In this document: piece after piece, positions 16,149-23,828 of the stretch | Layout of the letters: each line of letters starts with the position of its first letter | How positions within the stretch are numbered: position 1 is the stretch's first letter | Assembly: GCA_937930025.1 (NCBI GenBank) | Contig: CALGJW010000268.1 | Span: 1-35,723, forward strand | Origin: an uncultured Saprospiraceae bacterium | Lineage (GTDB): Bacteria > Bacteroidota > Bacteroidia > Chitinophagales > Saprospiraceae | Direction of reading: 5' to 3' | DNA length: 35,723 nt | The notes under the pieces: model-generated | Database searches by the model: none | What the model was told of the DNA's origin: nothing | Seen by the model: the letters and a program-made list of their open reading frames with translations, nothing else | Made by a program: the position numbers and the translations under genes

Positions 16149-17795
16149 TTAGCGCTCCTTGCCTACAGACAACTCTTCAATAATTTCAGTAATTGAAACC
16201 TCTACGCGGCGATTTTCCATTCTCCCGGAATCGGTCCTATTGTCGGCAATAGGTTCATCTGGGCCCATTCCCAAGGTTTTAATTCGAATCGGATGAATTC
16301 CTTTTTTAAGAATCAAATAGTTTTTAACTGCTGTCGCCCTATCTTTCGATAATTTCATTAAAGACTCTATGGACCCTTTGTTGTCCGTATGTCCTTTTAC
16401 CATTATTCTGATATCTGGATGAACTTTAAGGAATTCTCCTAATTTATCTAGTGCTGCGTAGGAATCATTTCTTACTTCAGATTTTGATTGGATAAAAAAG
16501 ATTGGATCTAAAGCTATTTCAGCACCAACCTCTAGTGGGTCAACAAATAGATCCATTTCAAAATCTTTGAAGAAAACATAATTAGCAGGAAGGCTAATCT
16601 CTTCTGTTCTCCCGGTGTATCCGGTTTTTTCTGAAGTGATAAATAGGTTTACTCCTTTCGGGATTTTTAATCTATAGTCACCATTTGAGCTAACGTAAAG
16701 ATTGTCATAGTTCCTTCCTTGAAAGTTTGACCTTACGGTGCCGCCAACCGGTTCTCCTGTTGAGCTATTTCTAATTTTTCCACGAAGCGTTACAAAGTAA
16801 GGATTTGGTCCTGCGATTTTCGCGCGATAAATATCACTGGACCCTTTTCTTTTTGAGGTAAAATATAAATATCCCGTTTCAGCATTAAAGTAGGGTCTTG
16901 AATCATCAGCTTTACTGTTTATTGGCGCTCCATATCTCGAGGGTTTCGTCCAATCAAACCAATCTTCCCCTTTCCTGCGTGACATAAAAATATCATTGTT
17001 CCCGGATCGATTGGAACTAAAGAATAGCATTCTTTTATCTTCTGATAAAAACGGAGTAGTCTCGCGAGCGGATGTATTTACCATTCTCCCTAGATTAATT
17101 GGAGTCGTCCAAGCATTATTATCCATCCTTAAACATAGATATAGGTCTGAGCGCCCATAGCCATCTCTCTTTTCTAGAGAAAGGATCATTACACTTCCAT
17201 CTGCGCTCATACACATGCTCACATCGGGCCCAGAATTATGATAGTTGTTTACAGTAATGTTCTCCGGAAAACTCCACTCCCCTGTTTCACTTTCGCGTGA
17301 AAGTGAAAAACCTTTTTTCATTCCTCCTTCAGCGACAAATTGATTAATCAAAATAACTTCGTTGCCTGAAGGCGTAAGTGAACCGATACTATTTGGAAGG
17401 GCATTATTCAGTGGAAAACCAGGATGAGTTATTTTGTTAAAATGTTCTTTGTCCTCAGATTCTGCAATCCAGATATCTTGGTTGTAAGCAGAGGCAAATG
17501 GGTTTCTAACCGTACGTCCTGCGATTTTTGAATAGATCTTGGCAAGATGTCTTTCATAGTCTTGTGCAGACATGGTTCGAGATATATCTTGTTCTTCTTC
17601 GATCAAGGTACGCTCAAAATCATAGTAGCCTAGTCGTGTAAAATAAAGTGTTTTTCCATCGATACTTACCACTGGGGCAACTTCATCAAACTTCGTATTG
17701 ATGTTACCTCCAAGTCTTTCAACTTTAATGTTTTTCTGACCCCATAAGGAATGAAAGGTAAATACTAGAGAGAAAAGGAGGAGTATTAAGCGCAT
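16149..17795 (-). CDS. PD40 beta-propeller / CarboxypepD_reg-like / OmpA-domain envelope protein
   Basis: 548 residues. An N-terminal signal peptide ends near residue 19 (LWGQ). Residues about 25-330 contain WD40-like PD40 repeats, with phrases such as SIDGKTLYFTR, LSEDKRMLFFSSNR and GYLYFTSKRKGSSDIYRA. Residues about 335-410 form a carboxypeptidase regulatory-like beta domain (GKIRNSSTGEPVGGTV). Residues about 425-535 are an OmpA C-terminal domain with KGHTDNKGSIESLMKLSKDR and NRRVEVSI, expected to bind peptidoglycan. It therefore sits in the periplasm, tied to the wall. The domain order matches the propeller-CRD-OmpA part of the T9SS component PorE but lacks its TPR region. The next gene upstream is a paralogue, separated by a terminator. 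Confidence 0.85.
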   Translation of the reverse strand: MRLILLLFSLVFTFHSLWGQKNIKVERLGGNINTKFDEVAPVVSIDGKTLYFTRLGYYDFERTLIEEEQDISRTMSAQDYERHLAKIYSKIAGRTVRNPFASAYNQDIWIAESEDKEHFNKITHPGFPLNNALPNSIGSLTPSGNEVILINQFVAEGGMKKGFSLSRESETGEWSFPENITVNNYHNSGPDVSMCMSADGSVMILSLEKRDGYGRSDLYLCLRMDNNAWTTPINLGRMVNTSARETTPFLSEDKRMLFFSSNRSGNNDIFMSRRKGEDWFDWTKPSRYGAPINSKADDSRPYFNAETGYLYFTSKRKGSSDIYRAKIAGPNPYFVTLRGKIRNSSTGEPVGGTVRSNFQGRNYDNLYVSSNGDYRLKIPKGVNLFITSEKTGYTGRTEEISLPANYVFFKDFEMDLFVDPLEVGAEIALDPIFFIQSKSEVRNDSYAALDKLGEFLKVHPDIRIMVKGHTDNKGSIESLMKLSKDRATAVKNYLILKKGIHPIRIKTLGMGPDEPIADNRTDSGRMENRRVEVSITEIIEELSVGKER

Positions 17796-17871
17796 AGGAA
17801 ATAATCTCTAAGTTGTTCGTCATTGCGAAGATACAGTTACCTGAGCTTTCAGCAAAGAATATATCAAGTAA

Positions 17872-17916
17872 ACAAAAAAGCGGTAGCGGAAATTATTCCC
17901 AGCACCGCTTTTTTGT
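17872..17916 (-). terminator. Rho-independent terminator after the second PD40-OmpA gene
   Basis: A 13-bp perfect stem, ACAAAAAAGCGGT against ACCGCTTTTTTGT, encloses a 19-nt loop. Read on the minus strand it comes 24 nt after the stop of the 17940-19610 gene and ends in a T run. It separates the two OmpA paralogues into different transcripts. Confidence 0.78.
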
Positions 17917-17939
17917 GACAATGAATGAACGAATGAAAA

Positions 17940-19610
17940 TTACTTCGATCCAGAGGTTAATGGATTTTGGCCTCCAATGATTTTTATTTCCACCCTTCTG
18001 TTTACACTTCGTTCCATTTCGTCCCGATTTAGGTTTAGTGGTTCATTGTCTCCAACTCCTTTTGTTTTTAAGCGATGAGCATCAATTCCTTTTTGTACCA
18101 CCAGAAAGTTTTTAATAGCCAAAGCTCTTTCTTTAGATAACAGAAAAAGTTCATCTTTAGGACCCTGGTTGTCAGTGTGTCCAACAATTTCTATCGACAA
18201 ATATTTATGCTTACTAAGAATTTCTGACAATTCATTTAGTGCAAGATGAGATGAACTGAGAAGCTCGGGTGTAGATTTTTTAAATTGAATGTTGTTTAGT
18301 ACAAAGCTGTGCCCCTCTTCAGCAATTTCCATTTCAAAATCCATTGGAATGGCATTGAAAAAGACATGTCTTGAGTCGAAGTTGACCTTATGTGTAGATG
18401 AGAGATAGCCATTTTTTTGTGCCTGTATTTCGTAAGGTTTTCCTTTCGGAATTTTCATTGAAAAAGCACCATTTTGGGTTTCAACAACCTCACGAAGAAA
18501 TTTTGAGCCCGCCGGCTTGGAAACGACAATAGCTTTTACCGGAATTTTTCCTCCTCTTTCCCTTACTGTTCCTGCAATCTCGACGAGGTTTGATTCTTTT
18601 GGAGCTATTTGAATTTTAAATATATCTGAACTTCCGTCTCTTTTACTACTAAAGAAAAGCTCTCCAGTCTTAACCACAAAAAACGGATGACTTTCGTCAG
18701 CTCTGGAATTTATTGGTTCATGAAGAACTTGTGGCGCAGTCCAGTTTTTCCAACCAGACCCAATCCTTTCAACGTAATAAATATCTGATCCGCCATAACC
18801 TCCTCGTCTATTGGAAGAGAAGAAAAGTTTTGACCCATCAGCAGATAAAAATGGAGCCGTTTCGTGGTATGGACTATTAATGGCAGGGCCTAAGTGCATG
18901 GGTTGGTCCCATGTCGTTTCGTCAATTCTTTTACTGATGTATAAGTCATTACTTTGAGAATAACTGTCATGTCTTTGAAATGATAATACCAAGTATTGCG
19001 CATCATCACTAAGGGCTACATTTACATCAGGTTCAATTTTTCCTAGACCTTTTATTGTCATCGGAAAAGGATCGGACCAGTTGCCGTCTTTTCTTTTTTG
19101 AATAATTGAAAAACCTTTTTTGATTCCTCCTGATTCCGGAAATTGATTAACCAAGATGGCCTCTTTGCCATCTCTGCTCAAAGCACACATGCTATTTGGA
19201 AAAGCATTATTAATGGGGGCAGGTAAATGGTTTACTGCCATAAACCCGGACTCCCCTTCTTCCAAAAACCATATATCTTGATTAAAGGAAGACAGGTGTG
19301 GTTGTAATATCTTTTCTCCTGAAAGACTTTGATAGACCTCGGAAAGTTTTTGTTGATAAGCAGTTTTGTCCAATGTTTGAGAAAGGTCGACTCCATCTTC
19401 AATAAGAGTTCGATTAAAGAATGGTGATCCTTGTTTGGTGAAAAACATAGTTTTACCATCCTGAGATAATATAGGTCTCAATTCGTCAGTGACAGGATTG
19501 TTAACAATGGAATGCATTTTCTGCAAAGTCCACCATTGTGCGAAGCCCCATTTAGGGGAGAGAAATGCTATTCCGATAAGGAAAAGCACCAAGAGGGATT
19601 GGTTCCTCAT
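17940..19610 (-). CDS. PD40 beta-propeller / CarboxypepD_reg-like / OmpA-domain envelope protein (paralogue)
   Basis: 556 residues with the same plan as the next gene downstream: signal peptide ending near residue 25 (WGFAQ), PD40 propeller at about 35-340 (LSQDGKTMFFTK, LSADGSKLFFSSNRRGGYGGSDIYYV), a carboxypeptidase regulatory-like domain (IAGTVRERGGKIPVKAIV), and an OmpA domain near the end (VGHTDNQGPKDELFLLSKER, NRRVEIKI). The two share phrases around LIEDGVDLSQTLD and PINNAFPNSM, so they are an old tandem duplication; by eye the sequences have diverged widely. A 7-bp inverted repeat (AAGGTCC ... GGACCTT) lies directly before its start. The likely role is a periplasmic envelope structure; a link to type IX secretion is inference from the PorE-like domain order. 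Confidence 0.85.
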   Translation of the reverse strand: MRNQSLLVLFLIGIAFLSPKWGFAQWWTLQKMHSIVNNPVTDELRPILSQDGKTMFFTKQGSPFFNRTLIEDGVDLSQTLDKTAYQQKLSEVYQSLSGEKILQPHLSSFNQDIWFLEEGESGFMAVNHLPAPINNAFPNSMCALSRDGKEAILVNQFPESGGIKKGFSIIQKRKDGNWSDPFPMTIKGLGKIEPDVNVALSDDAQYLVLSFQRHDSYSQSNDLYISKRIDETTWDQPMHLGPAINSPYHETAPFLSADGSKLFFSSNRRGGYGGSDIYYVERIGSGWKNWTAPQVLHEPINSRADESHPFFVVKTGELFFSSKRDGSSDIFKIQIAPKESNLVEIAGTVRERGGKIPVKAIVVSKPAGSKFLREVVETQNGAFSMKIPKGKPYEIQAQKNGYLSSTHKVNFDSRHVFFNAIPMDFEMEIAEEGHSFVLNNIQFKKSTPELLSSSHLALNELSEILSKHKYLSIEIVGHTDNQGPKDELFLLSKERALAIKNFLVVQKGIDAHRLKTKGVGDNEPLNLNRDEMERSVNRRVEIKIIGGQNPLTSGSK

Positions 19611-19611
19611 A

Positions 19612-19659
19612 AAGGTCCGTGTTATAGTGTTTCAATTATGTGTTTATTGTTTGGACCTT
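19612..19659. repeat. Inverted repeat just upstream of the PD40-OmpA paralogue
   Basis: AAGGTCC at 19612-19618 and GGACCTT at 19653-19659 form a 7-bp inverted repeat 34 nt apart. The inner arm is immediately before the ATG of the minus-strand gene, in its leader. It could fold over the start region or be a chance match. Confidence 0.25.
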
Positions 19660-19681
19660 ACGTATTTAATTTTATCAAATA

Positions 19682-20440
19682 CTATACCTTAATTTCCAAA
19701 CAAACTGGGCAATGGTCCGAATGCTTTGCATTTGTTAAGTGGTAGGCTTTTTCCAAATGAGATTTTAAATTATCGGTTACCGACTGGTAGTCAATACGCC
19801 AACCTTTATTATTAACTCTTGCATTTGCTCTATAGCTCCACCAACTATAAACCACTTCCTCGGGGCAAATATAGCGAAATGAGTCAATAAAGCCAGCTTC
19901 AAACCACTTTGTCATCCAAGCTCGCTCCTCAGGGAGAAAACCTGAGTTTTTCGACTTTGGATTGTGAATATCAATCTCTTCGTGGGCTATGTTATAATCC
20001 CCAACCACAATTAATTTCTTTCGAGTTTTTCTTAATTTTTTAATCCAATCGAAGAAATCATCTAAGAAATCATACTTCACTGCTTGCCTTACATCTCCAG
20101 TGGTTCCACTGGGAAAATAGCAGTTTAACACAGTTAGGTCCCCATAGTCAGTTCTGAGGATTCGCCCTTCCATATCATATCTTTCAATGGACATTCCAGC
20201 AACCGTTTTGTCTGGTTGTTTTTTTGAAAAAGTAGCAACACCGCTATAGCCTTTTTTTTCGGCAGCATGCCATTCCCAAGAATAACCCAAAGATTCCAGA
20301 GGTGTTAAATCGATCTGTTCAGGCATTGCTTTGACTTCCTGTAAACAGAGGACATCTGGTTGCTCTTCTTTTACCCATTCGAAAAGACCCTTTTTCTCGG
20401 CAGCCCTGATTCCGTTTACATTGTAAGAGATGATTTTCAT
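19682..20440 (-). CDS. xth: Exodeoxyribonuclease III / AP endonuclease
   Basis: 252 residues with all features of the ExoIII branch of the endonuclease/exonuclease/phosphatase fold. MKIISYNVNGIRAA opens the chain with the metal-site Asn, LQEVK places metal ligand Glu35, VVGDYNIAH gives Asp148 and Asn150, and SDHCPV gives the catalytic Asp242-His243 pair. The enzyme cuts DNA at abasic sites and removes 3' blocking groups in base-excision repair. The ATG is 21 nt downstream of an exact TAnnTTTG box in the 35-bp gap after yifB, so it may have its own promoter as well as being read from yifB. Confidence 0.95.
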   Translation of the reverse strand: MKIISYNVNGIRAAEKKGLFEWVKEEQPDVLCLQEVKAMPEQIDLTPLESLGYSWEWHAAEKKGYSGVATFSKKQPDKTVAGMSIERYDMEGRILRTDYGDLTVLNCYFPSGTTGDVRQAVKYDFLDDFFDWIKKLRKTRKKLIVVGDYNIAHEEIDIHNPKSKNSGFLPEERAWMTKWFEAGFIDSFRYICPEEVVYSWWSYRANARVNNKGWRIDYQSVTDNLKSHLEKAYHLTNAKHSDHCPVCLEIKV

Positions 20441-20461
20441 ATGTTACCTATTTTCGAAGGA

Positions 20462-20469
20462 CAAAAATA
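20462..20469 (-). promoter_or_regulatory. Bacteroidota-type -7 box for xth
   Basis: On the minus strand this reads TATTTTTG, an exact TAnnTTTG match, ending 21 nt before the xth ATG in the short gap after the yifB stop. No -33 TTG was found at the usual distance. Confidence 0.4.
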
Positions 20470-20475
20470 TCATTC

Positions 20476-22029
20476 TTATCCAGACCACCCCTCTCTATCT
20501 AAACTTCGATATTGAATTGCTTCAGCAAGATTTTCTATTTTTATACTTTCGTTACCTAACAGATCTGCACTTGTTCTAGCAACCTTCAAAATGCGATCAT
20601 AAGCTCTGGCAGAAAGCTGCAATTTTTCCATGGCTTTTTTGAGCAGTATTAGACATGGCTGGTCTAATTTACAAACATCTTGAACCATGCGACTTGGCAT
20701 TTGTGCATTGTAAAAAATTCCAGGATGATCTTTGAATCGCTCAGATTGAATCATACGTGCCTTGGCAACTCTCATGCGAATATCTTTACTGGTCTCTGAT
20801 GATCTTGTCGTCCCAGTAATTTCGTCATATCCAACCGGTGTTACTTCGACATGAAGATCTATTCGGTCTAGCAAGGGCCCTGAAATCTTATTAAGATATC
20901 TTTTAACCGATCCCGGAGGACAGACACAATCTTTTTCTGGATGATTAAAAAAACCACAAGGACAAGGGTTCATTGAAGCAATGAGAATAAAACTAGCTGG
21001 ATAGTCTACAGTTATTCTAGCCCTAGAAATAGTTACTTTTCTTTCTTCCATAGGCTGACGCAAAACCTCTAATACACTTCTTTTAAATTCTGGAAGTTCA
21101 TCCAAAAAAAGAACTCCGTTGTGCGCTAAAGAAATTTCTCCTGGTTGCGGTTCGGAGCCTCCACCAACTAATGCAACATCGCTAATTGTGTGATGAGGAG
21201 ACCGAAAAGGGCGGGTAGAAATTAAACTAGAATTTTCTGGCATTAAACCCGAAACGGAATGAATTTTTGTTGTGTCTAATGCTTCATGCAAATTTAATGG
21301 AGGTAAAATAGTAGGCAATCTTCTGGCCAGCATAGTTTTTCCTGCACCAGGGGGCCCAATCAGAATTACATTGTGTCCTCCTGAGGCGGCTAACTCCAAA
21401 GACCGTTTAATATTTTCTTGACCTTTTACATCAGAAAAGTCCACCTCATACTGATCCATAGAATATTGGAAATTATCCCTAGTATCGACGATTGTCGGTT
21501 CTAAAACATTTCCATTAAAAAAATCAACGGCCTCTTTTAAATTAGTAACTCCTATCACATCCAAGTTGTCGACAATGGCAGCTTCCTTTGCATTTTGTTT
21601 TGGCAGAATAAAACCTTTGTATCCTTCTTTTCTTGCTTGAATAGCAATGGGTAAGGCCCCTTTAATTGGTCGCAACCCTCCATCTAGAGAGAGTTCACCC
21701 ATAAGTAGGTATTTGTCCAAATTTTCTGAAGACATTTGATCGGAGGCAGCAAGTAACGCTAAAGACAAAGGAAGGTCGTACGCAGAACCCTCTTTTCTAA
21801 TATCGGCTGGAGCAAGGTTGACAATGAGTTTTTGCCTTGGAAAACGAAAACCAATATTTTTTACTGCTGCTTCAATTCTGGAAAGACCTTCTTTTACAGC
21901 GTTATCCGGAAGGCCGACTAAAGTATAAAATCGTTCCCCTTCCTTAATTGGACCTCCAGCATTTACCTCAACGGTAATGGTGATTGCGTCCACTCCGTGG
22001 ACGGCGCTGGCGTATGTTTTGACGAGCAT
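20476..22029 (-). CDS. YifB/ComM family Mg-chelatase-like AAA+ ATPase
   Basis: 517 residues, the normal size for YifB/ComM. An N-terminal Lon-like (ChlI) domain covers about 1-170 (VGLPDNAVKEGLSRI, PADIRKEGSAYDLP). The AAA+ module has Walker A GPPGAGKT at 225-232 and Walker B GVLFLDELPEF at 305-315, followed by a short Cys-rich stretch (CPCGFFNHPEKDCVCPPG) and a C-terminal helical domain (SARAYDRILKVARTSADL). In Haemophilus and Vibrio, ComM is a hexameric helicase that promotes branch migration during natural transformation. The same role here is inferred; no competence gene is nearby. The ATG is 28 nt after a TAGTTTTG box. Confidence 0.92.
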   Translation of the reverse strand: MLVKTYASAVHGVDAITITVEVNAGGPIKEGERFYTLVGLPDNAVKEGLSRIEAAVKNIGFRFPRQKLIVNLAPADIRKEGSAYDLPLSLALLAASDQMSSENLDKYLLMGELSLDGGLRPIKGALPIAIQARKEGYKGFILPKQNAKEAAIVDNLDVIGVTNLKEAVDFFNGNVLEPTIVDTRDNFQYSMDQYEVDFSDVKGQENIKRSLELAASGGHNVILIGPPGAGKTMLARRLPTILPPLNLHEALDTTKIHSVSGLMPENSSLISTRPFRSPHHTISDVALVGGGSEPQPGEISLAHNGVLFLDELPEFKRSVLEVLRQPMEERKVTISRARITVDYPASFILIASMNPCPCGFFNHPEKDCVCPPGSVKRYLNKISGPLLDRIDLHVEVTPVGYDEITGTTRSSETSKDIRMRVAKARMIQSERFKDHPGIFYNAQMPSRMVQDVCKLDQPCLILLKKAMEKLQLSARAYDRILKVARTSADLLGNESIKIENLAEAIQYRSLDREGWSG

Positions 22030-22057
22030 TTCATTAAATTGTTTTAATATAGCGACA

Positions 22058-22065
22058 CAAAACTA
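22058..22065 (-). promoter_or_regulatory. Bacteroidota-type -7 box for yifB
   Basis: On the minus strand this reads TAGTTTTG, an exact TAnnTTTG match, ending 28 nt before the ATG. It lies in the 154-bp gap shared with the divergent GH3-family gene, for which only an imperfect box (ACTATTTTG at about 22139) was seen. Confidence 0.42.
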
Positions 22066-22183
22066 AACAAAATGTTTGTAAAATGTGCCCCTTACTTCTT
22101 TTTTGTGGAAAAAATCATCTGGATAAGCAAAGCGTTTACTATTTTGAGGGATAGATATTATTATAAGTCTGTCTAACTAAAAA

Positions 22184-23731
22184 ATGAGAACTGTCGTCAA
22201 CAAAGTATTTTCAAGGTACTATGGTCTAAGAAATCTTAGACTTAAAAGGATGATGACTAATCCAGAGAAATTTCAAGCTCAAATTTTTCAACGATTAATC
22301 TACGCTGCTAAAAACACAGAATGGGGGCAGCTCCATAATTTCAAGAACATAAAAACGCCGAAAGAGTTTGCTCAGCAAATTCCATTGCAAGATTATGAAG
22401 GATTATTTCCATACATCGAACGAATGATGCTTGGGGAACCAGATGTTTTGTGGCCAGGCAGAATTTCATTTTTTTCCAAATCTTCCGGAACAACAAACGA
22501 TAAAAGTAAATTTATTCCTGTCTCTCCTGAGAACATTCGCAAATGTCATATTCGAGGGACTTGGGACACGATGAATTTGTATTACGTGGAGCATCCGAAC
22601 AGTAATATTTTTTCTGGAAAGAACTTTTTAATGTCAGGTTCTTTGCATCAATATGAACCCTATCCTAAAACTACTTTTGGAGATGTTTCAGCGTTGATGA
22701 TAAAAAATATGCCTTACGTTGCTCGACCATTTTTTGAACCCGCAATTGATGTTTGTTTGCTCCCAGAATGGGAAGAAAAATTGTTTAAAATGGCCGATGT
22801 GGCTACACAGCCTGAGATAGCAAAACAGGTTACTATGATCGGGGGAGTACCTACTTGGGTCCTTGTTTTTTTTAGACATATTTTGGAAAAAACAGGAAAG
22901 GAACATATGTTGGCAGTGTGGCCAGCCTTTGAAGCATATATTCATGGAGGAGTAAGTTTGCTACCTTATAAAAAAGAACTAAATCGATATTTACCATCTG
23001 ATCAAGTGAGTTATAGACAGGTTTACAATGCAAGCGAAGGTTATTTTGGAACTCAAATTTTAGATGGTGATGACGACATGTTATTGTTGATGGACAATGG
23101 AGTCTATTACGAGTTTATGCCATTATCTGAATTGAAAAGTAGTCAACCAATTACTTTAACTCTCGATGAAATAGAGATAGGGGAAACGTATGCTTTGATT
23201 ATAACTACAAACTCTGGTTTGTGGCGCTATCAAATTGGAGACACCATTAAATTTACAAGCAAACATCCATTTAAGTTTAAAATAATGGGTCGAACCAAAC
23301 AACAGCTAAATGTTTTTGGTGAAGAGGTAATGGTCGACAACACTGACACAGCTTTAGCCCTAACAAATTTAGAATTCGGAGTTGAAGTGCGAGAGTATAC
23401 TGTGGGCCCAATTTTTATGAACGAAGGAAAAAAGGGCGGACACGAGTGGCTTATTGAATTTATAAAAACACCAAATAATTTAGCAGCTTTTCAAAAAAGA
23501 TTAGATCAGCACCTTCAAAGTGTAAATTCTGACTATGAGGCCAAAAGATATAGAAACATGGCACTTAAAAACCTAACGCTTCGTGAAGTGCCTAAAGGAA
23601 CTTTTGAGAAATGGATGCGCCTACGGGGGAAATATGGAGGTCAAAACAAAGTCCCTAGGTTAGCTAACCATAGACATTTTATCAAAGAAATATTGTGCGC
23701 AGGAAACTTAGAAACCATCCCTTTGCGTTAG
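22184..23731 (+). CDS. GH3-family (auxin-responsive-like) adenylate-forming enzyme
   Basis: 515 residues. It belongs to the GH3 branch of the adenylating superfamily, known in plants for joining amino acids to auxin or jasmonate. The nucleotide-binding motif SKSSGTTNDKSKFIPVS is at 98-114, YNASEGYFG at about 283-291, and LWRYQIGDTIKF further on; all are GH3 hallmarks. Bacterial members are common in Bacteroidota and their substrates are mostly unknown; an acyl acid joined to an amine or amino acid is the likely reaction. There is no signal peptide. It is transcribed away from yifB and towards mnmG, 97 bp ahead of it. Confidence 0.88.
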   Translation: MRTVVNKVFSRYYGLRNLRLKRMMTNPEKFQAQIFQRLIYAAKNTEWGQLHNFKNIKTPKEFAQQIPLQDYEGLFPYIERMMLGEPDVLWPGRISFFSKSSGTTNDKSKFIPVSPENIRKCHIRGTWDTMNLYYVEHPNSNIFSGKNFLMSGSLHQYEPYPKTTFGDVSALMIKNMPYVARPFFEPAIDVCLLPEWEEKLFKMADVATQPEIAKQVTMIGGVPTWVLVFFRHILEKTGKEHMLAVWPAFEAYIHGGVSLLPYKKELNRYLPSDQVSYRQVYNASEGYFGTQILDGDDDMLLLMDNGVYYEFMPLSELKSSQPITLTLDEIEIGETYALIITTNSGLWRYQIGDTIKFTSKHPFKFKIMGRTKQQLNVFGEEVMVDNTDTALALTNLEFGVEVREYTVGPIFMNEGKKGGHEWLIEFIKTPNNLAAFQKRLDQHLQSVNSDYEAKRYRNMALKNLTLREVPKGTFEKWMRLRGKYGGQNKVPRLANHRHFIKEILCAGNLETIPLR

Positions 23732-23801
23732 TCAAACCGTTCAATTTTCCACTCTACTTTTTCCTTATCCAACATAAATCTCATTTGAGTCTGAATCTTC
23801 T

Positions 23802-23809
23802 TAATTTTG
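23802..23809 (+). promoter_or_regulatory. Bacteroidota-type -7 box for mnmG
   Basis: Reads TAATTTTG, an exact TAnnTTTG match, 19 nt before the ATG of mnmG. A TTG at 23785-23787 is upstream but only 14 bp away, shorter than the usual spacing, so the -33 element is doubtful. Confidence 0.5.
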
Positions 23810-23828
23810 CAATCTAAATCAGAGATGA

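Noticed and set aside
22128-22146. Promoter box for the GH3-family gene
   Set aside because: The closest sequence, ACTATTTTG, lacks the correct TAnnTTTG spacing, so it was not listed.
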